DNA from: Nitrospirota bacterium | GTDB taxonomy: Bacteria > Nitrospirota > Nitrospiria > Nitrospirales > Nitrospiraceae | Reading direction: 5' to 3' | NCBI GenBank assembly: GCA_004296865.1 | Contig: SCVQ01000111.1 | Span: 1-10,980, forward strand | DNA length: 10,980 nucleotides | Part shown: piece after piece, positions 1 through 6,615 of the stretch | Position numbering within the stretch: the stretch's first letter is position 1 | Layout: each line of letters begins with the position of its first letter | The notes under the pieces: generated by a model | Told to the model about the DNA's origin: nothing | What the model saw: the letters and a program-made list of their open reading frames with translations, nothing else | Databases searched by the model: none | Translations under genes and position numbers: made by a program

Positions 1-867
1 GACCAGCGCGTCATCTCCGCCAAGATCGCCCTGGACACAGCCGAGTTGAACGTGAATCGTAATAAGCAACTGGCCGAACAGGGTTTGGTGTCCCAGCGGG
101 AATTAGAATTGTCCATCCAGGCGGCCATTGCCAGCAAAGCCGACCTCAAAGGCGCCGAGGCCACGCTGAAGGAAGCCCAGCAAGCCATGCGCGCTTTGAG
201 CTTCGGGCGCGACCAGGTCAGCGCCGAGGTCTTGCAGCGCCTCATGGAAGCCGAGGCCGCACGGGCCGGCGCTCTGGCCGAGGCTTCACGAGCGGCGGAC
301 CAGTTGGCCGCCGTGAGCCTTCGCCTCTCCAACGCCACGCAACGGAGAATCGCCAGTCGCGTGCTCGCCCCGATCGACGGGACCGTCGTACGCATGGCCG
401 AAGTGGGCGTGGGAGAAACGGTCAAGCCGGGCGATAAGCTGGTGCGCATCTCACCGACCAGCTCGGACAAGGCGGTGGAACTGGTCGCAGCCGGGCTGGA
501 TGCTCCGCTCCTCAATACCGGCCGGAAGGTCCGTCTGCTGTTCTACGGCATCCCGGCTATCCCACTGCCCGCCTGGCCAGAACTCATGGCAGGGACGTTC
601 AGCGGTGTGATCAAGGTCGTGGACCAAGTGGACGACGGAAAGGGCAACTACCGATTCTGGGTCGTCCCGGACCCTGATGAACGAGCCTGGCCGGAGCAGA
701 CTCACGTGAGACAGGGAACCAAAGTCATGGGCTGGGTCATTTTGAATCGGGTGCCCCTCTGGTACGAAATCTGGCGCCGGTTTAACCTGTTCCCGCCGGA
801 CTATGAAGAGGGACCTCCCTCATTGTTGGACACGCTCATGCCCAAAGCCGGTCTGAGCACGAAATAG
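1..867 (+). CDS. HlyD-family periplasmic adaptor of an ABC export system (5' partial)
   Basis: This is the C-terminal 288 residues of a membrane-fusion (periplasmic adaptor) protein. The frame is open to the first base of the window, so the N-terminal membrane anchor and first half-lipoyl motif lie upstream. Visible residues 1 to about 115 are an Ala/Glu/Leu-rich, helix-forming stretch expected to form the coiled-coil hairpin that docks on a TolC channel. The second half-lipoyl motif follows at about 121-150 (VLAPIDGTVV, then VGETVKPGDKLVRI). After that comes a beta-barrel region (VELVAAGLDAPLLNTGRKVR). The end carries an aromatic and proline-rich tail (RVPLWYEIWRRFNLFPPDY). The family links an inner-membrane transporter to an outer-membrane channel. 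The next two genes on the same strand encode exactly those partners, 123 and 1694 bases further on, so one export complex is the natural reading. The substrate cannot be told from this gene. The family call is firm; drug efflux versus protein/peptide secretion is open. Confidence 0.9.
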   Translation, partial: DQRVISAKIALDTAELNVNRNKQLAEQGLVSQRELELSIQAAIASKADLKGAEATLKEAQQAMRALSFGRDQVSAEVLQRLMEAEAARAGALAEASRAADQLAAVSLRLSNATQRRIASRVLAPIDGTVVRMAEVGVGETVKPGDKLVRISPTSSDKAVELVAAGLDAPLLNTGRKVRLLFYGIPAIPLPAWPELMAGTFSGVIKVVDQVDDGKGNYRFWVVPDPDERAWPEQTHVRQGTKVMGWVILNRVPLWYEIWRRFNLFPPDYEEGPPSLLDTLMPKAGLSTK

Positions 868-990
868 TCTGTCGCCTTTGTTTGACGAACGATCCATGGT
901 CCGAGGAACCTAACTCCCGGACTATCAACTCGATCGCCTGGCTGGCCCAAGACACCATCGTCAGGACCAGGGCAGGCCGCAGGTGAACGT

Positions 991-2523
991 ATGCTACCGC
1001 CACCATATATCCAATATTCGATTATCGTGGTGTTCCTGTTGGGACTGTCGGGCACGGCTTGGTCCGCGTCGCCTGAAACCGGCAAGCCACCGCTCGCGCC
1101 GTTGGCTGCACCGCCAGGCACGCAAAAGACCGGGCTGCCTCCCATTCCCCTCTCGCTTGACGAAGTCTTGTCCTGGGTGGACCGGACTCATCCGCTTTTG
1201 CAGGGAGCCGGCACCGACAAAGTCGTCGCGAGGGGACGGCTGATGAAAGCTCTGGGCGCCTTCGAGCCATCGCTGGTCAACGATATGGAAATCGAGCGGT
1301 TCATCTCCCAAATAAACCCGCAAAAGGGATCCCAGACCGTCGGGTTCAATGACACCTTTCTAGACATGCGGTCTCCCACCGGCATCAGAGGCATGGCGGG
1401 TATGCGGGAAGCCATCGGCTCGGCCAAAATTCCCGATTTATCCTTCAGCAACCAGAACAGGCAGGTCCTGCTCGGTGCCTTCATCCCGTTGCTTCGCGGG
1501 CTCATGGTCAACCCGGAAAACGCGGAGCTGCAGCGGTCCGGACTGGCCGATCCACGGGCCGACATCCAGATCGCCAAGACCAGGCAGGATTTGTTTCTGG
1601 GTGGGGCCACCCAGTATTGGGACTGGGTTTCCGCCTGGAAACTGGCGGATGTCCACAAACGCGCTCTCAAGGTGGCGGAAGACCGGATGAAACAAATCGA
1701 ACAACGTGCCAAGGCCGGCGCGGTCGCGCCGCTCGATGCGGTCGAGGCCAACCAGGAAGTGCAGCGTCGGAAAGAAGGCCTGGCCGCCGCCATGCGGATG
1801 GTCGAGCAGGAACAGTACAAGCTGTCGATGTACCTCTGGGACCACAACGTGCCGGCTGCTCCGGGTGGAGAACGGGTGCCTGAATTTCCCAAACAGATCT
1901 CTCTGCCCTCGCCGGAAACGGTGCGGGCGGACAAGCTCAACGCCCGGTCGGCCAGACCGGAGGTCCGCGAGGTGGACATCGAGGCGAAGCTGAATAACAT
2001 CGACCTGGAACTGGCCAAGAACAATCTACTGCCCAGCCTGGACCTAGAGGCGGCCCCTTCGAGAACGCCGGAAAAATTCGTCCTCGGGCTGGGGTATCGC
2101 TTCGGAGCGGAACTCAAAGTCCCCTTCCTGCAGCGACAGGCCACCGGCGACGTGCTTGAAGCCCAGGGCAAGGCGGACCGCTTCGTCCTCATCCAGAGGT
2201 TCCGCGAACAGCAGGTCATCGTGGACGTGGATAACGCCCTCTCCGCCATCGAGCGGGCCAAGGAGCGGATCGCCGCCTCGTTCCAGTCCTTCCAACTGGC
2301 CAAAACCCTGGAAGAAGGGGAACGGTTCCGGTTCAGCCTGGGCGCCACCAGCGTGCTGTTCGTGAACCTTCGCGAGCGAAACTCCGTGGATTCGGAGGGG
2401 CAATGGATCAGAGCCTTGGCGGACTACCAAAAAGCCCTGGCGCTCTATCAGTGGGCCACCGGAGCCTGGGCGAAGACGCCGAGCACCGCCATTCCAGTCA
2501 GCTATCGGCCGTTCGACAAGTGA
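991..2523 (+). CDS. TolC-like outer-membrane efflux protein
   Basis: A 510-residue protein of usual TolC/OEP length. Residues 1-26 look like a Sec signal peptide: a hydrophobic core (IIVVFLLGLSG) ending in AWSA, followed by a Pro-rich linker to about residue 55. Two OEP-type repeats follow. In the first, helix-rich sequence includes the RAKAGAVAPLDAVEANQEV region, the usual 'G.....D...a......' pattern of the family. The second begins near NNLLPSLDLEA and includes FSLGATSVLFVNLRERNSVD. Such proteins trimerise into a beta-barrel in the outer membrane with a long helical tunnel in the periplasm, and give the exit duct for ABC, RND or MFS exporters. The ATG at 991 is preceded by GCAGGTGA with four bases between, and starts the signal peptide directly. 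The 123-base gap behind the adaptor gene holds no convincing promoter or terminator, and the ABC gene starts 38 bases after this stop, so the three are probably one transcript. Confidence 0.92.
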   Translation: MLPPPYIQYSIIVVFLLGLSGTAWSASPETGKPPLAPLAAPPGTQKTGLPPIPLSLDEVLSWVDRTHPLLQGAGTDKVVARGRLMKALGAFEPSLVNDMEIERFISQINPQKGSQTVGFNDTFLDMRSPTGIRGMAGMREAIGSAKIPDLSFSNQNRQVLLGAFIPLLRGLMVNPENAELQRSGLADPRADIQIAKTRQDLFLGGATQYWDWVSAWKLADVHKRALKVAEDRMKQIEQRAKAGAVAPLDAVEANQEVQRRKEGLAAAMRMVEQEQYKLSMYLWDHNVPAAPGGERVPEFPKQISLPSPETVRADKLNARSARPEVREVDIEAKLNNIDLELAKNNLLPSLDLEAAPSRTPEKFVLGLGYRFGAELKVPFLQRQATGDVLEAQGKADRFVLIQRFREQQVIVDVDNALSAIERAKERIAASFQSFQLAKTLEEGERFRFSLGATSVLFVNLRERNSVDSEGQWIRALADYQKALALYQWATGAWAKTPSTAIPVSYRPFDK

Positions 2524-2561
2524 CGCGCGCGTAAACGACAGGAGCGATAAGGACAGATTCC

Positions 2562-4238
2562 ATGCCTTCCGGCAGCCCAGAATATCAGCCGAGCCAGGCC
2601 GGCCTCATGTGGGACACGATCGCCCGCCTGGGCTTACTCCTCCGTCTTGAACGGAAAATCTTCGCTTTGAACGCCTCCTACGCGTTGGCCATCGGTCTCT
2701 TTTCGCTGATCATCCCACTCACGGTTCAAGAGATGGTCAACACCTTCGCTTACGCGATCCAGCCGATCATGATCCTCACCCTCGTCGGCATCATGGCGAT
2801 CACCCTAATCTTCGTCGGCGGGTTGAAGGTCTTACAGTCACGAACCGTCGATATTCTCGCCCAGCGGCTTTACACGCGGATCTCAGTCGCGCTCACCAAA
2901 CAGTTGCCCCGTTTCAAGGATGAGACCTTCGCAACCCACTACGTGAACTATTTCAACGAAGCCGAGTTCATGCCGCGGGCCTTCGCAGTCATGCTGGTCG
3001 ATCTGATCAACGTCACGGTCGGCGGCATCGTCGGCATGACGCTGCTGGTGATGTACCACCCCTACTTCCTGGTCTACAACTCGTTGCTGCTGGCGGGCTT
3101 TGTGACGGCGATCATCCTCCTCGGCCGGGGCGGGCTCCGGCTCACGATGAAGGTCAGCGACCTCCATTACGAGACGCTGAACTGGCTGCAGAATATCGCC
3201 GACAACCTACTGCCCTTCAAGTCCACAGCTAGCACCCCGCTCTTGCTGAAAAAAACCGATGCGCTGGCCCACAGCTATGTGGCAGCCAGAAAGACGCGCT
3301 CCGACATCCTGCACCGGCAGTACAAAGGCTCGGTAGTCTGGCAAGCGCTGGGCCATAGCTCCTTGATCGGCATGGCGGGCTGGCTCCTGTCCACCGGCCA
3401 GATCACCCTGGGGCAATTCGTGGCAGCCGAAGTCGTCGTCAGCACATTACTGTTGAACTTCGATACGGTTGCCCGGCGCATCTATGCCATGTTTTTCGTC
3501 TTTACTTCGCTGGCGAACTTGTCGTTCCTGTTCTCCCTGCCGAAAGATCATGAGGGCACGAAGATCGCCATCCCCCTCCCGGACCCGACGATCCATGGCA
3601 TCAGGCTGACCTGCAAAGACCTCTCGTTTGCGTACCCCGACTCCGGCCCGGTGTTCCAACACCTCGACATGGAAATTTCACCGGGTGAAAAAATCGCGAT
3701 CTTTTCCAACAGCAGCACCGGCAAGACCACGCTGGCCATGGTCCTGGCCGGCCTCTACACCCCGACCTCCGGCGTCATCCGCTACAACGGCGTGGACGTC
3801 CGGGATTTGGATATGGAGTCCCTCAATGCCTGTCGCGGACTCATCCTGGACTCCCGGCTCTCGCTGTTCGACGGCACGCTGGAGGAAAACATCACTCTCG
3901 GTCGTCCCGCGATCTCCTACAGCGACGTCTTATGGGCCCTGCGCTTCGTCGAGATGGAAGAAGAAGTGGACGCACTTCCGCTGGGCTTGCAGACCCCGAT
4001 CAAGGCCAGGGGGAAAGCCTTCACCAGCAGCCAGGTGTTACGAATTCTGGTGGCTCGAGCCATCGTGGCCCGTCCGCAGATTCTGATCCTGGACGGCACC
4101 TTGCACAGCATGCAGCAAAGCCTTCGTGAAACGCTGCTGCGGCGGCTGTGCTCAAAAGAAGAACCCTGGTCGGTGATCTTCGTCTCGAACGACCCGACCT
4201 TGAAAACCCACGTGGATCGTCGCCTCATGCTGGATTGA
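2562..4238 (+). CDS. ABC exporter half-transporter with degenerate ATPase motifs
   Basis: A 558-residue fusion of a type I exporter membrane domain (about residues 20-325, several long hydrophobic segments near 38-55, 68-90, 145-165, 168-188, 262-280 and 300-325) with a nucleotide-binding domain (about 345-558). The gene order after an HlyD adaptor and a TolC channel fits a type I secretion-like complex in the inner membrane. The ATPase domain is clearly recognisable: A-loop-like FAYP (Y358), FDGTLEENI, the LAMVLAGLYTPTSG helix and a Walker B-like ILILD (D511). The catalytic motifs have decayed. Walker A reads SNSSTGKT (382-389), with both non-terminal glycines changed to serine and K388 kept. 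The Q-loop glutamine position is serine (S431, SRLSLF). The signature is FTSSQ (487-491) in place of LSGGQ. The glutamate after Walker B is G512. The H-loop histidine is N543 (VSNDP). The frame is unbroken, and codon use looks like that of the neighbours, so this is not a simple pseudogene. I infer a weakly or non-hydrolysing subunit. AAGGA lies eight bases before the ATG. Confidence 0.9.
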   Translation: MPSGSPEYQPSQAGLMWDTIARLGLLLRLERKIFALNASYALAIGLFSLIIPLTVQEMVNTFAYAIQPIMILTLVGIMAITLIFVGGLKVLQSRTVDILAQRLYTRISVALTKQLPRFKDETFATHYVNYFNEAEFMPRAFAVMLVDLINVTVGGIVGMTLLVMYHPYFLVYNSLLLAGFVTAIILLGRGGLRLTMKVSDLHYETLNWLQNIADNLLPFKSTASTPLLLKKTDALAHSYVAARKTRSDILHRQYKGSVVWQALGHSSLIGMAGWLLSTGQITLGQFVAAEVVVSTLLLNFDTVARRIYAMFFVFTSLANLSFLFSLPKDHEGTKIAIPLPDPTIHGIRLTCKDLSFAYPDSGPVFQHLDMEISPGEKIAIFSNSSTGKTTLAMVLAGLYTPTSGVIRYNGVDVRDLDMESLNACRGLILDSRLSLFDGTLEENITLGRPAISYSDVLWALRFVEMEEEVDALPLGLQTPIKARGKAFTSSQVLRILVARAIVARPQILILDGTLHSMQQSLRETLLRRLCSKEEPWSVIFVSNDPTLKTHVDRRLMLD

Positions 4239-4240
4239 AG

Positions 4241-4271
4241 CCCCCGTTGACGATCCAGCCGGGGTTTCTTT
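4241..4271 (+). terminator. Rho-independent terminator after the export cassette
   Basis: Three bases after the ABC stop codon, CCCCG (4242-4246) pairs with CGGGG (4260-4264) across a 13-base loop. The run TTTCTTT (4265-4271) follows directly. Flanking A and T residues can extend the stem. The position right at the end of the cassette supports a working intrinsic terminator for the adaptor-channel-ABC transcript. Confidence 0.75.
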
Positions 4272-4285
4272 GTGATCGACCGATC

Positions 4286-4294
4286 TGCTACAGT
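4286..4294 (+). promoter_or_regulatory. Candidate extended -10 element upstream of the membrane sensor-like gene
   Basis: TGCTACAGT fits the extended -10 pattern TGnTAnnnT, with TACAGT matching four of six bases of TATAAT. It lies just after the terminator and 68 bases before the chosen GTG start, where a new promoter would be expected. No good -35 box is seen (TTCTTT at the 17-base distance is poor), so this is a weak, position-supported guess. Confidence 0.25.
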
Positions 4295-4361
4295 GATTGA
4301 GGGAACCGCCTATGAACCAGGGGCCGACAGGACCCTGGCGCCGCGAACAAGAGGCCGGACC

Positions 4362-5156
4362 GTGACCAGTCGATTGCCATTTCTCCATCTTAGACCGACC
4401 TGGAGCCAGGCGCTCGTCAGCCTGCTGATCGCGGGCCTCGGCTGGCTGGGCGCCAATGCCCTCAGCCAGGTGGACCAGGACCTCCGCATCATGTACACGG
4501 AGTACACCCTGGCCGCCACGGACCTGGCCCATATTTCGGCCGACGTCATCCGCTTCCGCACCACGGTCATTCGATCGCTCGAAGCCCCGACCAAGAAAGA
4601 CTTCGACCGCATCACGGCCTCCCTGCCGGATCAGCGCGCCCGCATCCAGCACGCCGTCGATCGCTACGCCTCAGCCAGTTTGCGCGTCTCGCGCAGCGGA
4701 CGCAGCGAACCCGAAGACATCAAGGCGGTCCAGGCAAGCCTCGACGCCTACTTTGCCGCCGCCAGCCGCACCATGCTGCTCATGAGTCAGGTGTGGGGCG
4801 CCAAGTCCCCCCAGGAAGCAGCGGATCTCCGGACCAAAGCGGAGTTGCAGGCTGCCGATAATTCCGGGCCCAAGCTGATCCAGGTCAGCCTGGCTCTGGA
4901 CCGCCTCCTCGAAACCGTCGCCGACGTCGCCAAGGACATGCGGGACGAAGGGACCAGGACCATTCGCTGGACCAGCACCGCCCTGATCGTCGGCAGCGGT
5001 GTCATCGCCTTCCTGAACTTGCTCCTCACACGTCGCCCGGCTCCGCCGAGCAGACCGGAAGAGGCTCCAGCCTCGTTGATCCAGCCGGAGCAGCAAGAAG
5101 CCCCGCCGTTTCCACTCCCAGTGGAACACCCCGACCCGCTGCTCCGCCGAGAGTGA
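4362..5156 (+). CDS. Two-helix membrane protein with a 4HB_MCP-like periplasmic domain, no output domain
   Basis: A 264-residue protein by the chosen GTG start. GAGG lies seven bases upstream, and the start puts a short basic N-terminus directly before the first membrane segment. An in-frame GTG at 4272 would add 30 charged residues and overlap the terminator, so it is less likely. Segment one spans about residues 15-35 (ALVSLLIAGLGWLG); segment two spans about 203-223 (TALIVGSGVIAFLNLLL), followed by RR. Between them is a roughly 165-residue helical region with the spacing of four-helix-bundle ligand-binding domains of chemoreceptors (LRIMYTEYTLAATDLAHIS, then ADVIRFRTTVIRSLEAP, then QRARIQHAVDRY). 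In that family the second helix leads into HAMP and a methyl-accepting or kinase domain. Here only a Pro/Glu-rich cytoplasmic tail of about 40 residues follows. The next gene is on the other strand, so no split output partner lies downstream. Function unknown; it may sense a ligand or act with a separate partner. Confidence 0.75.
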   Translation: MTSRLPFLHLRPTWSQALVSLLIAGLGWLGANALSQVDQDLRIMYTEYTLAATDLAHISADVIRFRTTVIRSLEAPTKKDFDRITASLPDQRARIQHAVDRYASASLRVSRSGRSEPEDIKAVQASLDAYFAAASRTMLLMSQVWGAKSPQEAADLRTKAELQAADNSGPKLIQVSLALDRLLETVADVAKDMRDEGTRTIRWTSTALIVGSGVIAFLNLLLTRRPAPPSRPEEAPASLIQPEQQEAPPFPLPVEHPDPLLRRE

Positions 5157-5218
5157 CGCCTTCCATCGCGTCCCCATCGACGGCCTTCGCACCGCAGGAA
5201 ACCGCCCCGCACTCAAAT

Positions 5219-5232
5219 GTTTCGCTCGAAAC
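5219..5232 (-). terminator. Possible weak hairpin terminator between convergent genes
   Basis: GTTTC and GAAAC pair around a four-base loop, starting two bases after the TAA of the leftward lipoprotein gene. In the leftward direction only ATTTG follows, so there is no strong U-tract. Its place in the 77-base convergent gap is the main support; it may act in both directions or not at all. Confidence 0.25.
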
Positions 5233-5233
5233 G

Positions 5234-5737
5234 TTAGCGTTGGGGGATCGTGAAGAGGGGCACGCGCCCTTCTTTCTGAAACGGCAGGCGGAACGTGCCG
5301 ACCGGCGTGTCGATCTTCAGCCCGACGGCCAACCGATAGGCCACATCCGATCGGCCGAGCAGGGACGCGACTTTCTTGAACAAGTCGGCAAACTTGATCG
5401 AGACCGGCACCGGAATGGTCGTGACGGCATGGGGCTTCAGTTCAAAGCCGGTTTCGGCCTTCCCGGTCAGGAACGACTGCCCTTCAACCTGCAAGTCATA
5501 GTCATACCCGGACACCACGGCTGAGCCGGAGCCGGCATTGTTGATTGCCACATCGAACCGGAGGTCCGCTTTGAGGAAATTCACTCGCACCACGGTGACC
5601 GACACCGACTTCACCTCCGGCTTCTCGGCCATCAGCGACAGCACACTGCAGCCACTCAGGCCGCACGTCACCAGCACACAGGCCAATCCCCAGGATGCGC
5701 GCCCGAGCTGCCTGCCTCGTGGTCCCCGTTGGTGCAT
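5234..5737 (-). CDS. LEA14/WHy-type (LEA type 2) lipoprotein
   Basis: A 167-residue protein. The N-terminus is basic, followed by a hydrophobic run (SWGLACVLVTCG) and a lipobox LSGC with the lipidated cysteine at residue 30. The mature part, about 43-150, has the pattern of the LEA type 2 / WHy beta-sandwich: alternating strands such as VKSVSVTVVRVNFLKADLRF, then VAINNAGSG, GYDYDLQVEG and a late VGTFRLPFQKEGRVPLF. Bacterial members are usually membrane-attached and are linked by family to desiccation or stress, but their molecular task is poorly known. Start choice: ATG at 5737 has GGGAGTAGG five bases upstream, placed over the end of the preceding gene. An in-frame GTG six bases earlier overlaps that gene's TGA as GTGA, but is badly spaced from the same ribosome site. 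The pair is therefore translationally coupled to the pseudouridine synthase gene. Membrane side (inner or outer) is not clear from the residue after Cys (Ser). Confidence 0.85.
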   Translation of the reverse strand: MHQRGPRGRQLGRASWGLACVLVTCGLSGCSVLSLMAEKPEVKSVSVTVVRVNFLKADLRFDVAINNAGSGSAVVSGYDYDLQVEGQSFLTGKAETGFELKPHAVTTIPVPVSIKFADLFKKVASLLGRSDVAYRLAVGLKIDTPVGTFRLPFQKEGRVPLFTIPQR

Positions 5738-5739
5738 GC

Positions 5740-6549
5740 TCACCTACTCCCTACGCGCGGCGAACGCCCGACGGCCGCCAAGAGCTGCGTTCGCTCATGC
5801 TCGGACAGGTTGGTCCATTTCCCGACCCCCAGCCCCTCGATGGTGATGTGCATGATCCTGACCCGGTGCAGCGACACCACGCGGTAGCCGAGCGCCTGAC
5901 ACATGCGGCGGATCTGACGATTGCGGCCTTCCGTGAGGATGATGCGGAACTCGCGTTTTCCGCGCCGGGTTACGACACAAGGCCTGGTGGGCTTGCCCAA
6001 GATAACCACCCCGCTCGCCATCCGGTCCAGAAAGGCCTGGTCGAACGGCCGATCCACCTGGACCAGATACTCCTTCTCATGGCCGTGCTCGACCCGCAGA
6101 ACCTGGTTGACGATCTCGCCGTCATTGGTCAGCAAAATCAGCCCGGAGGAGTCTTTGTCCAAACGGCCGATCGGAAAGATGCGGGCCGGATGGCCGATGT
6201 AGGCAATGATGTTGTCGGGAACATCCGGTTCGGTGGTAGTCGTCACCCCCACCGGCTTGTGAAACTTCAGATAGACCGGTTCATTCCCCCAGAGCACAAC
6301 CGTCCCATCGCAGGCAATGACATCGCCGGGACGCACCTGATCGCCCAGCACCGCCACACGACCGTTGATCGTGATGCAGCCCTCCTCGATCAGCCGATCC
6401 GCTTCCCGTCGCGAACAGCGCCCTTGCTGGGTGAAAAACCGATTGATCCTGACGGAGCCGGACGGCTCCTCTGCGACGGGCGCCGGAATCTGCGTCCCGG
6501 CAGGAGCGGGCCGTCCGGAACGACGTTTATAGAGTTTTTCGGAAGGCAT
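5740..6549 (-). CDS. rluF: RluF-like 23S rRNA pseudouridine synthase
   Basis: A 269-residue member of the RsuA/RluB/E/F family, which turns specific uridines of ribosomal RNA into pseudouridine. An S4 RNA-binding domain occupies about residues 33-80 (RINRFFTQQGRCSRREADRL, then CITINGRVAVLGDQVRPGD). The catalytic domain follows. The signature IGRLDKDSSGLILLTNDG places the catalytic aspartate at D131, and the late motif EGRNRQIRRMCQALGYRV is also clear. Several details are closest to RluF: FPIGRLDKDS, DNIIAYI, HEKEYLV and RTRIM-like HRVRIM. The E. coli enzyme acts on U2604 of 23S rRNA; the same target is inferred here, with RluB or RluE specificity as the alternative. A basic, Pro-rich extension of about 30 residues precedes S4. 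The ATG at 6549 has no clear Shine-Dalgarno site, so the real start could be slightly inside this extension. It lies 66 bases after the agmatinase gene. Confidence 0.85.
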   Translation of the reverse strand: MPSEKLYKRRSGRPAPAGTQIPAPVAEEPSGSVRINRFFTQQGRCSRREADRLIEEGCITINGRVAVLGDQVRPGDVIACDGTVVLWGNEPVYLKFHKPVGVTTTTEPDVPDNIIAYIGHPARIFPIGRLDKDSSGLILLTNDGEIVNQVLRVEHGHEKEYLVQVDRPFDQAFLDRMASGVVILGKPTRPCVVTRRGKREFRIILTEGRNRQIRRMCQALGYRVVSLHRVRIMHITIEGLGVGKWTNLSEHERTQLLAAVGRSPRVGSR

Positions 6550-6615
6550 CGTCTGAGAATGCCGGCGGTTCGGACAAAGGAGGTCTCGATGAATCGGATG
6601 CGGAACGGGCCATGC

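Noticed and set aside
882..887. TTGACG resembling a -35 box before the TolC-like gene
   Set aside because: No -10-like box occurs at 15-19 bases; the nearest (TAACTC) is 23 bases away.
1188..2348. 386-codon - strand open frame opposite the TolC-like gene
   Set aside because: Its Ser/Arg-rich composition is typical of antisense frames in GC-rich genes. The + strand frame has a signal peptide and family repeats.
2562..4238. Possibility that the ABC gene is an ordinary pseudogene
   Set aside because: There is no stop or frameshift over 558 codons, the membrane domain is intact, a ribosome site is present and the gene is followed by a well-placed terminator. Motif loss alone does not show decay.
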